This document shows positions 8,547 through 17,161 of a DNA stretch of 64,000 nt, one piece after another (within the stretch, counting starts at the first letter, position 1; the number at the start of each line of letters is the position of its first letter). The translations under genes were made by a program, and so were the position numbers. The stretch is taken from the NCBI GenBank assembly GCA_050633445.1, contig JBOEGN010000004.1, positions 1 to 64,000 of the forward strand. The letters run 5' to 3'. This stretch comes from Thalassobius sp050633445 (GTDB lineage: Bacteria > Pseudomonadota > Alphaproteobacteria > Rhodobacterales > Rhodobacteraceae). A model generated the notes under the pieces. The model saw only the letters and a program-made list of their open reading frames with translations, searched no databases and was not told the DNA's origin.

Positions 8547-9242
8547 ATGTCCGATGACCGCCTGATCGTAGCCCTCGACGTCCCCAATGTGCTGGCCGGC
8601 ATGGAGCTGGCTGAACAGCTGGGCGACGCGGTGTCGTTCTATAAGATCGGTCTGGGAATGCTGACCGGCGGTGGTCTGGCCCTTGCGAACGAGCTGAAGC
8701 AGGAACACGGCAAACGCATTTTTCTGGACATGAAGTTTTTCGACATTGGGGCCACGGTCGAAAACGCAGTGCGTGGGATGGCTCAGTTCGATCTGGATTT
8801 CCTTACAGTGCACGGCGACCCCCATGTGGTTCGCGCCGCCAAAGAGGGCGCCAGCGGCGGAGACATGAAAATCCTGGCCGTGACCATTCTGACCTCGCTG
8901 GATCGTGCCGATCTGGATGCGGGGCTGATCAAACCCGGTGATATTAAGGAGCTGGTTCTGGAACGCGCCGCCAATGCCTTTGAAGCTGGCGCAGATGGCG
9001 TGATCGCCAGTCCGCAAGAGGCCGCCCTGATCCGCGCCCTTCCAAATTCCGAGGGCCGTTTGATTGTCACGCCCGGTGTGCGTCCGACCGGCGCTGCTTT
9101 GGGGGATCAGAAACGTGTGGCGACCCCTGCTCAAGCATTGAGTGACGGGGCCGATCACATTGTTGTCGGCCGCCCGATCTGGGCCGCTGAAAACCCACGC
9201 GCCTCGGCTCTGTCGATCCTGGACGAGATCGCCAAAGTCTAA
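8547..9242 (+). CDS. pyrF: Orotidine 5'-phosphate decarboxylase
   Basis: A 231-residue TIM-barrel enzyme that converts OMP to UMP in the last step of de novo pyrimidine synthesis. The active-site signature D61-x-K63-x-x-D66 (LDMKFFDIGATV) is intact, with the second phosphate-binding loop at VTPGVRP and the C-terminal VVGRPIW segment. The ribosome binding site TAGGAG is 7 nt upstream. The stop codon overlaps that of the convergent Nudix gene (9239-9242). Length and motifs are standard. Confidence 0.97.
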   Translation: MSDDRLIVALDVPNVLAGMELAEQLGDAVSFYKIGLGMLTGGGLALANELKQEHGKRIFLDMKFFDIGATVENAVRGMAQFDLDFLTVHGDPHVVRAAKEGASGGDMKILAVTILTSLDRADLDAGLIKPGDIKELVLERAANAFEAGADGVIASPQEAALIRALPNSEGRLIVTPGVRPTGAALGDQKRVATPAQALSDGADHIVVGRPIWAAENPRASALSILDEIAKV

Positions 9243-9685
9243 CCCGCGCGCCCCATAAAGGCCTGAGTCGACAGAAAATCAGCCACCCGCGTTGCAAAAT
9301 GCGGGATGGCGCGGTCATGGGTCAGATAGTCCTGCGGCGTCATCAGCGTCCAATACTGGCCTTCGTCGCCCATTTGTACATCCCGTGCGCGATCCGCATG
9401 CAGCATGGCCCCGAAAAACCAGACAGGCTCGCCCGAGCTGGCGACATATTCGCGTTTCCAAATCAATTCGGACCTTGGAACGATCAGGCCCAGCTCTTCT
9501 TGGGTTTCGCGCAGCGCGCAGTCTTCGGGGCTTTCCAGCCCTTCACGGCCACCGCCGGGCAGGTCCAGATACCCGGCCCAGGGCAGGCCTGGTTTGTCAT
9601 CCCGCATGATCACGGCCAGGTGACCACCGATAAACAGCGCCAGTTTGGCGCCTCTGAAGTGTGTATCTTCGCTCATAAGGGTCAT
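9239..9685 (-). CDS. Nudix hydrolase
   Basis: A 148-residue Nudix protein. The Nudix box is complete: G45-x5-E51-x7-R59-E60-x2-E63-E64-x-G66, preceded by the typical YLDLPGGG. Nudix enzymes hydrolyse nucleoside diphosphates linked to another group; the substrate cannot be read from sequence. The protein may begin at residue 4 (9676) instead of 9685. It converges on pyrF with overlapping stop codons and is divergent from dinB across about 50 bp, so nucleotide-pool sanitation beside a translesion polymerase is a plausible but unproven theme. Confidence 0.9.
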   Translation of the reverse strand: MTLMSEDTHFRGAKLALFIGGHLAVIMRDDKPGLPWAGYLDLPGGGREGLESPEDCALRETQEELGLIVPRSELIWKREYVASSGEPVWFFGAMLHADRARDVQMGDEGQYWTLMTPQDYLTHDRAIPHFATRVADFLSTQAFMGRAG

Positions 9686-9734
9686 ATAGTCGGTCTGCCG
9701 TTGCCTGCCATTATTGTCACGAAACTCTGAACAG

Positions 9735-10988
9735 ATGCCTAAACTGTGCCGAGACTGCCTGATTACCTATGATCATGGCCCCCGTTGCCCGTCCTGTCAC
9801 GGGCCGCGTGTCGTTGCGCACCCTGAATTGTTCGATCTATCTATCGCACATATGGATTGCGACGCGTTTTATGCAAGCGTCGAAAAGCGCGACAACCCGG
9901 ACCTTGCTGACAAACCCGTCATCATCGGCGGCGGCAAACGCGGCGTGGTATCGACCGCCTGCTATGTGGCGCGCATCCGAGGCGTTCGCTCGGCCATGCC
10001 GATGTTCCAGGCGCTGAAACTCTGCCCAGATGCAGTGGTGATCAAGCCGCGGATGCAGGTTTATGTCGAGGTCAGCCGCGCAATCCGCGCGATGATGGAG
10101 GAAATGACGCCCTCGATCCAACCGCTGTCTTTAGACGAGGCATTTCTGGACCTGACCGGCACCGAACGCCTGCATGGTGTCCCGCCCGCGGTGATGCTGG
10201 CCCGTTTGGTCAAACGGATGCGGGACGAATTGGGGGTCACCGGCTCGATCGGGCTGAGCCACAACAAATTCCTGGCCAAGGTCGCCTCGGATCTGGACAA
10301 ACCGCACGGGTTTTCGGTGATCGGACAGGCCGAAACGGCCGATTTTCTGCGCGATAAACCCGTACGGATGATCTGGGGCGTGGGTCAGGCCACCCAGGCA
10401 TCGCTGGAGAAAGCGGGCATTCGCACCTTTACCGACCTTCTGCGCTGGGACCGACAGGATTTGCATGTGCGATTCGGCTCGATGGGGGATCGGCTGTGGC
10501 ATCTGGCGCGTGGTCAGGACCGGCGGCGAGTCTCGGCCCATGAACCGATAAAATCCATTTCGAACGAGACCACGTTTTTCGAAGATACCTGGAATGCGGA
10601 GGTTCTGGACGGCCATATCTGGCGTCTGGCCGAAAAAGTCGCCAGTCGCGCCAAAGCCCGCGAAATCGCAGGCCGGGTGGTGACGTTGAAACTGAAACGT
10701 GCCGATCACCGCAGCCTGACCCGCCGCCAAAGCCAGCACGAACCGGTGCAGCTGGCTGACACGATCTATCGCGTGGCGCGGGCTCTGTATGATCAGGTCG
10801 GAAACGAAGGGCCTTACCGTTTGATCGGCGTCGGCATCTCGGATCTGGCGCCCGAATCGCAGGCCGCTTTGTCTGGTGATCTGCTGGACCCGCAGGCAGA
10901 AACACGGGGCCGGGCCGAACGTGCCACTGACGAAATTCGGCGCAAATTCGGCAAGGATGCGATCAAAAAGGGCCGCGCGCTGCGCTGA
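9735..10988 (+). CDS. dinB: DNA polymerase IV (Y-family) with N-terminal zinc ribbon
   Basis: A 417-residue Y-family translesion polymerase. Before the polymerase fold lies a small ribbon with C5-x2-C8-x9-C18-x2-C21, a likely zinc site and a DinB variant known from rhodobacteria. Catalytic acidic residues are D41 (HMDCDAFYASVE) and D134-E135 (SLDEAFLDLTG); finger, thumb with helix-hairpin-helix (about 200-235) and little-finger domains follow. The C-terminus ends in a basic run with no obvious Q-x-x-L-F clamp-binding peptide. The start at 9735 is preferred over a TTG at 9714 because it begins just before the ribbon, though the RBS is weak. I find no GTTC-N7-GTTC LexA box in the short upstream region. 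Confidence 0.94.
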   Translation: MPKLCRDCLITYDHGPRCPSCHGPRVVAHPELFDLSIAHMDCDAFYASVEKRDNPDLADKPVIIGGGKRGVVSTACYVARIRGVRSAMPMFQALKLCPDAVVIKPRMQVYVEVSRAIRAMMEEMTPSIQPLSLDEAFLDLTGTERLHGVPPAVMLARLVKRMRDELGVTGSIGLSHNKFLAKVASDLDKPHGFSVIGQAETADFLRDKPVRMIWGVGQATQASLEKAGIRTFTDLLRWDRQDLHVRFGSMGDRLWHLARGQDRRRVSAHEPIKSISNETTFFEDTWNAEVLDGHIWRLAEKVASRAKAREIAGRVVTLKLKRADHRSLTRRQSQHEPVQLADTIYRVARALYDQVGNEGPYRLIGVGISDLAPESQAALSGDLLDPQAETRGRAERATDEIRRKFGKDAIKKGRALR

Positions 10989-11849
10989 TCACTCGGCCGC
11001 AAGGCTTTGTTTCGGCTCACCAAAAGCCGTAATTTTGGAAATCACGCGAGACATCGCGGCCTGCATGGCACGGAAATTGCCATTGGGGCGAATCATCTGC
11101 TCGTTCATATAAAGCGAGCGATCAATTTCCACCTGAACCACATGCTGCCCACGCGACGGTCGCCCGTAATGCTGCGTCGTGTAGGCTCCGGCAAAGGGGA
11201 CATTGCGCACAACGCGCAGGCCCTCGGCGCTAAAGGCGTCCTCTAACATATCCATCACCTCGGTCGAGGCCGCGGCCCCGAACCGATCCCCCAGCACGAC
11301 CTCAGGGCGGCGTGGCATGGTGCGGGCCAGATTGTCCAACGCTTCATGCGGCATCGAATGGCAATCAATCAGAATCGCTTCGCCGAATTCAGCGCGGGTT
11401 TCGGCCAATAGTTCGGTCAATTTGTCATGGTATGGGTGCCAACAGGTGTTCAGACGGTCCTGAACCTCGGAAATCGACAGTTTACCGCTATAAATACAAC
11501 GCCCATTCGAAACGACACGCGGGACAACCCCCAGGCCAGACACGATTCGCGGGTTATAGCTGACGGTGCGAATCCCCTTGATCAAGGCGGGGTCCAGCTC
11601 GTCCGGGCTGCGATTCAGATCGACATAGGCGCGCGGGGCCTGCGCCAGCAGCAAAGGCGCGCCAAATTCCGGCGCCGCCGCGAACAGCTGATCCACAAAT
11701 GCATCCTCGGACGACCGAATCGTCTGGTCATCCAGCACCGATTGCCGCAAGAACCGGGCAGAATAGTCCCGCCCGCTATGAGGAGAGGCAAAAATCGCGC
11801 TTGTTGTACGCGTTTTCGGCATCGACAGGCTGTATGCGGACGTCGTCAT
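10989..11849 (-). CDS. N-formylglutamate amidohydrolase family protein
   Basis: A 286-residue zinc amidohydrolase of the FGase family. Recognisable segments are FASPHSGRDY near the N-terminus, the AYVDLNRSPDELD motif, DCHSMPHEAL and, late, VQVEIDRSLYMNE; His and Glu residues here are likely zinc ligands. The classical member HutG releases formate from N-formylglutamate in histidine degradation, but no hut gene is nearby and many roseobacters carry several paralogues, so the substrate is uncertain. The ribosome binding site AAGGAGA is well placed. The stop codon directly abuts that of dinB with no gap. Confidence 0.87.
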   Translation of the reverse strand: MTTSAYSLSMPKTRTTSAIFASPHSGRDYSARFLRQSVLDDQTIRSSEDAFVDQLFAAAPEFGAPLLLAQAPRAYVDLNRSPDELDPALIKGIRTVSYNPRIVSGLGVVPRVVSNGRCIYSGKLSISEVQDRLNTCWHPYHDKLTELLAETRAEFGEAILIDCHSMPHEALDNLARTMPRRPEVVLGDRFGAAASTEVMDMLEDAFSAEGLRVVRNVPFAGAYTTQHYGRPSRGQHVVQVEIDRSLYMNEQMIRPNGNFRAMQAAMSRVISKITAFGEPKQSLAAE

Positions 11850-11905
11850 GAAATCTCCTTACACAAGAAATATCATAGACTGATTATTCTTGTGACCAAA
11901 AGCCC

Positions 11906-11934
11906 TTGATCCCCCCGCCGACTCCTTTTATAGA
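11906..11934 (+). promoter_or_regulatory. Sigma-70-type promoter for tRNA-Val
   Basis: TTGATC (11906-11911) and TATAGA (11929-11934) are separated by exactly 17 nt, about 65 nt before the mature tRNA. A perfect 16-bp palindrome (11945-11960) and a GCCCCT/AGGGGC hairpin (11959-11976) lie in the inferred 5' leader and could guide processing. Confidence 0.6.
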
Positions 11935-11999
11935 GCGCGAACCGGCGCGGAATTCCGCGCCCCTTTCATTAGGGGCAAGGTGCCAAACTGGACAAATAC

Positions 12000-12074
12000 G
12001 GGCGATTAGCTCAGCGGTAGAGCACTTCGTTGACATCGAAGGGGTCACAAGTTCGATCCTTGTATCGCCCACCA
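12000..12074 (+). tRNA. tRNA-Val (anticodon GAC), CCA encoded
   Basis: All four arms fold. The acceptor GGGCGAT (12000-12006) pairs with ATCGCCC (12064-12070), followed by discriminator A and genomic CCA (12072-12074). The anticodon stem CTTCG/CGAAG encloses loop TTGACAT with anticodon GAC (12032-12034), reading GUC/GUU valine codons. The D arm contains AGCTCAGCGGTAGAGC and the T arm GTTCGATCC. A good promoter lies upstream and a small hairpin follows before rpmJ. Confidence 0.97.
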
Positions 12075-12080
12075 TTTCTT

Positions 12081-12098
12081 TCGCTTCTAACGAAGCGA
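12081..12098 (+). terminator. Hairpin after tRNA-Val
   Basis: TCGCTTC (12081-12087) and GAAGCGA (12092-12098) form a 7-bp stem with a 4-nt loop directly after the tRNA, without a following T tract. It may be a processing or 3'-end stabilising hairpin rather than a terminator, leaving rpmJ 43 nt downstream on the same transcript. Confidence 0.45.
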
Positions 12099-12141
12099 CC
12101 CGCAACCTAGGCGCCCGGCGCCGCGTATGAAGGAGAAGACC

Positions 12142-12267
12142 ATGAAGGTCAAAAACTCGCTCCGCTCGCTCAAGCAGCGTCACCGCGATTGCCGTATCGT
12201 GCGCCGTAAGGGCCGCGTCTACGTGATCAACAAAACTCAGCGTCGTTTCAAAGCTCGTCAGGGCTAA
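12142..12267 (+). CDS. rpmJ: 50S ribosomal protein L36
   Basis: A 41-residue, very basic protein beginning MKVKNSLRSLKQRH and ending RRFKARQG, the standard alphaproteobacterial L36. Only one cysteine (C17) is present, so it is the C-minus form without a zinc ribbon. A strong ribosome binding site GAAGGAGAA precedes the ATG. The gene lies directly downstream of tRNA-Val and upstream of a strong terminator, so the two may share a transcript. L36 packs on 23S rRNA near the GTPase centre. Confidence 0.97.
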   Translation: MKVKNSLRSLKQRHRDCRIVRRKGRVYVINKTQRRFKARQG

Positions 12268-12292
12268 GAACGCGACCAGAGTTTGTGCAAAA

Positions 12293-12324
12293 GACCGCCC
12301 CGGTTTATCCAGGGCGGTCTTTTT
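12293..12324 (+). terminator. Rho-independent terminator of rpmJ
   Basis: GACCGCCC (12293-12300) pairs perfectly with GGGCGGTC (12312-12319) around an 11-nt loop and is followed by TTTTT (12320-12324). Confidence 0.93.
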
Positions 12325-12422
12325 CCGTGTCCATCTTGTAAAACTTGATCCGCGTCAACAAACCGACACAGCCCGCATGTCATGTGGCCAGCAGACCCGT
12401 TCCTGGACACGCAGAGGCCACG

Positions 12423-14183
12423 ATGACACATCCCGCGCCAACTCCCCCCGCCACCCCGCGCCAGACGCATAAACACGAGACGTTTGACCGTGCTTTGCGC
12501 GCAGCGATGGCGCGGATGACGTCCGGTCTGTCGCCTTATGCCGCCACGGCTGCGTGGGCCGATTGGTTGGTGCACCTGTCCTCGGCGCCTGGACGTCAGG
12601 TTGAGATGGTCGAGCATGCCCATCAAAACGCGATGAAACTGGCCACCTTCTGGACCGGACAGATGCGCGGGGACGCCCAGCCTCCGTTCCGACCCAAACC
12701 TGAAGACCATCGGTTTACAGACCCTAACTGGCAAAAACCGCCCTTTGACCTGATGCAGCAAAGCTTTCTGGCGACTCAGGACTGGTGGGATCACGCGACC
12801 TGCTGCGTCCCCGGAGCGCTGCCACAGAACGCTGACCGCGTTAGTTTCATGGTGCGGCAAATGCTGGATATGATCTCGCCGTCGAACATACCCGCGCTGA
12901 ACCCCCAAATTCTGGCCAAAGCGCGCGAGACCAACGGCCAGTCAGTGATCGACGGGTTGACCCTGCTGATGCAGGACGCCCAGGACGCAGCCACCGGAGA
13001 CAGCCACCAGAACAACGGTGATTTCGAGGTCGGAAAAACGCTCGCCTGCACCGAAGGCGAAGTGGTTTTTCGCAATGAAATCATGGAGCTGATCCAGTAC
13101 TCTCCTCAGACCAAGACAGTTCAAGCCGAACCAATTCTGATCGTGCCCGCCTGGATCATGAAATACTATATTCTGGATCTCAGCCCCCACAATTCGCTGA
13201 TCCGTTACCTGGTCAGCCAAGGCTTTACTGTCTTTGCGATCTCGTGGGTGAACCCCACGGCACAGCAGCACGATCTCGAGCTTGAGGATTATCGCACCAA
13301 CGGTGTCATGGCCGCGATTGACGCTGTTTCGACCATCGTGCCCGACCAGAAAATTCACGCGTGCGGCTACTGTCTGGGTGGTACGATTCTGTCGATCAGC
13401 GCGGCCACAATGGCCCGAGACAAAGACGACCGCCTGGCCTCAATCACGCTGTTGGCGGCGCAAACTGATTTCACCGAGGCCGGCGAGCTGATGTTGTTCC
13501 TGGACGAAAGCCAGGTCGCCTACCTAGAGGACATGATGTGGGATCAGGGGTATCTTGACCAACGGCAGATGAGCGGTGCCTTTCAGGCCCTGCGCGCCGA
13601 GGATCTGGTCTGGACCCGCGCCGTGCATCGCTACTTGATGGGGATCGAGGACAAGGCCGCCGACATGTCGGTCTGGAATATGGACGCGACCCGGATGCCC
13701 GCGAAAATGCACTCGCAATACCTGCGCGGGCTGTTCATGGAAAATCGGTTGACCGCAGGACGCTACGCTGTGAACGGTCGGGTGATCGCGCTGAAGGACA
13801 TCAAGATTCCGTTCTTCATCGTTGGCACCGAAAAGGACCACATCGCCCCGTGGCACTCGGTCTACAAAACCAAGCTGTTCACCGACGGAGATGTCCGCTT
13901 TGTCCTAACAAAAGGCGGCCATAACGGTGGGATCATCAGTGAACCGGGGCACCCGCGCCGACACTATCGGATTGGCCATCGCAAACCCAGCGCGCTGTAT
14001 ATGGACCCGGATACATGGCTGGCCAATCATGAGATCCAAGAGGGCTCGTGGTGGCCGGAATGGTCCGGTTGGCTGTCCCAGCATCAAGCCGGCGAACGCG
14101 TGACGCCCCCGCAGATGGGGGCGCCCAAGGCCGGGCTGTCACCGTTGATGGCGGCACCCGGCAGCTATGTCCTCATGGGCTAG
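12423..14183 (+). CDS. phaC: Poly(3-hydroxyalkanoate) synthase, class I type
   Basis: A 586-residue alpha/beta-hydrolase-like enzyme that polymerises 3-hydroxyacyl-CoA into PHA at the granule surface. The PHA synthase box GYCLGG carries the nucleophile C317; the triad is completed by D472 (TEKDHIAP) and H500 (GGHNGG). The N-terminal PhaC domain (about 60-240) precedes the catalytic domain. The ATG at 12423 follows GAGG; an upstream TTG (12345) is less likely. No phaP, phaR or phaZ is in this window, so the granule genes are split or this is a second synthase. The stop overlaps that of the convergent caspase-like gene (CTAG). Confidence 0.93.
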   Translation: MTHPAPTPPATPRQTHKHETFDRALRAAMARMTSGLSPYAATAAWADWLVHLSSAPGRQVEMVEHAHQNAMKLATFWTGQMRGDAQPPFRPKPEDHRFTDPNWQKPPFDLMQQSFLATQDWWDHATCCVPGALPQNADRVSFMVRQMLDMISPSNIPALNPQILAKARETNGQSVIDGLTLLMQDAQDAATGDSHQNNGDFEVGKTLACTEGEVVFRNEIMELIQYSPQTKTVQAEPILIVPAWIMKYYILDLSPHNSLIRYLVSQGFTVFAISWVNPTAQQHDLELEDYRTNGVMAAIDAVSTIVPDQKIHACGYCLGGTILSISAATMARDKDDRLASITLLAAQTDFTEAGELMLFLDESQVAYLEDMMWDQGYLDQRQMSGAFQALRAEDLVWTRAVHRYLMGIEDKAADMSVWNMDATRMPAKMHSQYLRGLFMENRLTAGRYAVNGRVIALKDIKIPFFIVGTEKDHIAPWHSVYKTKLFTDGDVRFVLTKGGHNGGIISEPGHPRRHYRIGHRKPSALYMDPDTWLANHEIQEGSWWPEWSGWLSQHQAGERVTPPQMGAPKAGLSPLMAAPGSYVLMG

Positions 14184-15829
14184 TTTCTCTCGATCGCGAC
14201 CAGCAGCATTAGCATCGTTTTCTGCGACACATATCCAGTGGCCGCCAGGCCATTGGCGCGCTGAAATTTGCGTATCGCGCGGCGCGCTTTCTTGTCAAAC
14301 TTGCCATCCAACACTCCAGGTTGATACCCACGGGCCTGAAGCCCCTTTTCGATCAACAGACGTGTGGCAGAGCTGCGAACAAACATCGCCTCCTGAGCCT
14401 TGTCCCGTTCGATTGCCTCACGGTTGCGACCCTCTTCCTCCAGCTCGGCAATGCGTTCCTGGACGGCGGTCTGATACTGGCTGTTGGGAAAGCGCCGCAG
14501 GAAATCCCGATAGGCGGCGATTGTGTCCGCCGAGCGTGCCTGATCCCAGGCAACCCGGATACGTTGATCGACATCGTCGCGGCGGCGGTCTTCGATCTCG
14601 GCCAGTTCTCGGCGTGCCCGATCCGCATAGATTCCATCCGGGTATTGACGCAGGTACTGGCGCAGACCCCGCTCGCCCGTCCGGCTGCCAACGCTTTGCC
14701 AGAAATCGCGGTCACGGCGCTCTTGTTCCAGTCGACGCTCGCGCTCTTCTTCTTCCTGTTGGCGGACCCTTTCATCGACATCTCGATTCAGCAGCGTGAT
14801 CAGATTGCCCGAGACATAGCCCGTGTCCGGCACCCCCTTATTCCTCTGATATAGCGCGATGGCCCTGCGTGTCCCTTGTCCGAAAATCCCGTCCACGCCC
14901 CGCGTGTCATATCCCAGAAAGCTTAGCTGCCTTTGAATGTTGCGCCGTGCCTCGCGGCTAAGGTTCAGGGCCGCCTCGGTAGCTTGAGCTTCGCGCAGGG
15001 GGGCGTTGCGGATGTCAGCGATGCTGTTTCGCGCCGCAGTGGCAAATTCACCGTTGGGATAGCGACGCAAATAGGCGCCATAGGCCTCGATCGTGTCGAC
15101 ATCCCGCGCCGCGCTCCAATAGCTTTCCTCGGCAATCGCGCGCGCGCGGCCCGGTGAAATCCCGGCGCCACCGCCCAACGGCCGATCTGGCAAAAACCCT
15201 GCCCACGAGACGCCAGTCTGAGCATTGGTCGCCATCTGAGCCAAAGAACGCCCCGCCAGCACCTGATTGCGCAGCAACACCAACGCATTGTCTGTCCGCG
15301 CTTTCAACCGAGTGACACCTTGGGGGAGCTCAAAATTCTCGACGCCCTGTTCCAGACCAAAGCCCAGGTCCAGATTTGAGCGCGAGGGGGTCAAAACCAC
15401 CAGAGCCTTTCCATCATACCCGGCCAGAACATCGCTGATCGCAGTAATCGACAGACCAAATTGCCCAACCCTAAGCGCGTTCAGTTTGCCGCTGTCCCGC
15501 GCCAGAAGCCAGCTGTCTGTGGGGCCTTGCGCGAAATGGCCAGACAAAACGACAACCACACGATCCACCCGTCCCGACCGCAGCGACCGCGCGAATTCCG
15601 AGGCGATACGACTTTGCCCACGCGCATCCAGATCCTGACCATGCATCACCGAAAAGCCAGCTAGCTCAAAAGCGGTTTTGAACCCGTCATGACGCGCCGC
15701 ATCCAACGCATCGGTTTGCCGGGTGTAGTCCCTGTTTGTCAGCAGCAGGGCAAAATCCTCGGCCAAGGACGGCAAGGCCGTGGACACCAGCAGCGCCACG
15801 GCCCCAATAATTGTTCGACAGCTCAACAT
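14180..15829 (-). CDS. Secreted caspase-like/peptidoglycan-binding protein, probably catalytically inactive
   Basis: A 549-residue exported protein with an unusual mosaic. Parts in order: signal peptide (1-23); caspase-like fold (about 25-220); a short repeat (242-273); peptidoglycan-binding domain 1 (about 290-348, VDGIFGQGTRRAIALYQ); a charged coiled coil (350-375, Glu/Arg-rich); two more repeats (385-413 and 433-465, each with a core like YxxFLRRFPNSxY); and a second peptidoglycan-binding domain (about 487-546, LDGKFDKKARRAIRKFQ). In the caspase part the catalytic His region is kept (LSGH98), but the position that should read DACR is TPSR, with Ser149 in place of the nucleophilic Cys. I infer a pseudo-protease that binds cell-wall glycan. 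It converges on phaC with overlapping stops. The function is unknown. Confidence 0.8.
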   Translation of the reverse strand: MLSCRTIIGAVALLVSTALPSLAEDFALLLTNRDYTRQTDALDAARHDGFKTAFELAGFSVMHGQDLDARGQSRIASEFARSLRSGRVDRVVVVLSGHFAQGPTDSWLLARDSGKLNALRVGQFGLSITAISDVLAGYDGKALVVLTPSRSNLDLGFGLEQGVENFELPQGVTRLKARTDNALVLLRNQVLAGRSLAQMATNAQTGVSWAGFLPDRPLGGGAGISPGRARAIAEESYWSAARDVDTIEAYGAYLRRYPNGEFATAARNSIADIRNAPLREAQATEAALNLSREARRNIQRQLSFLGYDTRGVDGIFGQGTRRAIALYQRNKGVPDTGYVSGNLITLLNRDVDERVRQQEEEERERRLEQERRDRDFWQSVGSRTGERGLRQYLRQYPDGIYADRARRELAEIEDRRRDDVDQRIRVAWDQARSADTIAAYRDFLRRFPNSQYQTAVQERIAELEEEGRNREAIERDKAQEAMFVRSSATRLLIEKGLQARGYQPGVLDGKFDKKARRAIRKFQRANGLAATGYVSQKTMLMLLVAIERN

Positions 15830-15861
15830 GACAGACCTCCCTTAGGTATCTGCCGCTCAGC

Positions 15862-17082
15862 TTAGTCGTAAGTGCGTTGATCTTCGATAACTTTTCCGTC
15901 GTTAGGCAGTGAGCCGGGGGAAACGACCTCGATTTTCCCTTTAAGCTTAAGGGCTTCGACGACGGAACCCGCATAGGTGTCGGCCGAGCCACCCTGTGAT
16001 TCGATTTGCACCGTCATGGTGTCCATTTCACCGTCGCGACCTGCAATAACACGCGCTTTGACGATTTCACTGTGTTTCGAAACCAGCGCGGCCACCTGTT
16101 CGGGACGTACAAACATGCCCTTGATCTTGGTGGTCTGGTCGGCGCGACCCATCCAGCCCTTGATCCGAGCGTTGGTCCGCCCGCAGGGGCTGGTGCCCGC
16201 CATGATGGCGCTTAGATCGCCGGTTGCGAATCGCACCAGCGGATAATCTGGGTTCAACGTGGTCACCACAACTTCGCCCACCTGACCAGGAGCCACGGGG
16301 CTGCCAGTGCCCGGCGTCACGATTTCGACCACGACGTTTTCGTCAATGATCATGCCCTCCATCGCGTCGGACTCGTAGGCGATACAGCCCAGATCGGCGG
16401 TGGCATAGGATTGCAGGCATGAGATGCCGCGATCCGCATATTCCTGCCGCAACGAGGGGAACAAGGCCCCGCCACCCACGGCAGCCTTGGTGATTTTCAG
16501 CGGCAAGCCCATCGTCTCGGCCTTGTCCAGAATGACCTTTAGATAGTCGGGCGTGCCAGCATAGGCCGTGACGCCGATATCAGCCGCCGCGCGGGCCTGA
16601 AGCTCGGTCTGGCCGGTGCCTGCGGGCAGCACAGCCGCGCCAACAGCCCGCGCGCCGGATTCAAATATCATGCCCGCCGGGGTCAGATGATAGCCAAAGC
16701 AGTTCTGGACAATGTCCCCCTGCCCGATCCCACAGGCATGCAAGAACCGACCCATACGCCACCAGTCATGCTCGGTTCCGCCGGGTTCGTAGATGGGGCC
16801 TGGCGATTGAAAAATATGCGCAAAGCCCGACGCGCCACGGGTGGTCAACCCACCAAAGGGCGCATCCGCAGCCTGAGCGCTGACCAGATCCGATTTACGC
16901 AAAACGGGCAGCTTGGCCAGGTCCTCGATCCCGGTGATCCCGTTGGGATCGACCTCGGCCAGGGCATTCGCATAGCCCGGCAATCCCTTGGCTCTAGCAA
17001 CCTGCGACGGCAGATCCCGAGCAAGGGCAGCGGCGCGCTCATCCGCGCTACGCGTTTCAAGGTCGTCAAAATAGCGGGTCAT
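15862..17082 (-). CDS. Phenylacetate-CoA ligase (PaaK)-like AMP-forming acid:CoA ligase
   Basis: A 406-residue adenylate-forming enzyme of the PaaK family, shorter than FadD-type ligases as expected. Visible features are the central ATADLGCIAYE segment (adenine-binding region), RFATGDLSAI (the conserved Asp binding ribose hydroxyls) and the hinge region GRADQTTKIKGMFVRPEQV leading to the small C-terminal domain. The P-loop is poorly conserved. Start chosen after CAGGAGA. It is the last gene of the LIV-type operon, 65 nt after livF and separated by a stable hairpin. The transported acid is plausibly its substrate, perhaps an aryl or branched carboxylic acid; this is inference from context. Confidence 0.85.
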   Translation of the reverse strand: MTRYFDDLETRSADERAAALARDLPSQVARAKGLPGYANALAEVDPNGITGIEDLAKLPVLRKSDLVSAQAADAPFGGLTTRGASGFAHIFQSPGPIYEPGGTEHDWWRMGRFLHACGIGQGDIVQNCFGYHLTPAGMIFESGARAVGAAVLPAGTGQTELQARAAADIGVTAYAGTPDYLKVILDKAETMGLPLKITKAAVGGGALFPSLRQEYADRGISCLQSYATADLGCIAYESDAMEGMIIDENVVVEIVTPGTGSPVAPGQVGEVVVTTLNPDYPLVRFATGDLSAIMAGTSPCGRTNARIKGWMGRADQTTKIKGMFVRPEQVAALVSKHSEIVKARVIAGRDGEMDTMTVQIESQGGSADTYAGSVVEALKLKGKIEVVSPGSLPNDGKVIEDQRTYD

Positions 17083-17121
17083 ATACTGGTCTCCTGGCCG
17101 AATTTGGCGGTTACCCGGCGT

Positions 17122-17161
17122 GTTGGCTGATAGCTGAGCGTTTGGGTTTAGCTCAGCCAAC
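17122..17161 (-). terminator. Intercistronic hairpin between livF and the PaaK-like gene
   Basis: GTTGGCTGA (17122-17130) pairs with TCAGCCAAC (17153-17161), with further TAGCT/AGCT pairing inside. It includes the last livF codons. There is no T tract, so it more likely tunes mRNA decay or read-through than ends the operon. Confidence 0.5.

Noticed and set aside
9686..9734. LexA (SOS) box upstream of dinB
   Set aside because: Neither GTTC-N7-GTTC nor GAAC-N7-GAAC is found; GAAAC-TCT-GAAC is not spaced correctly.
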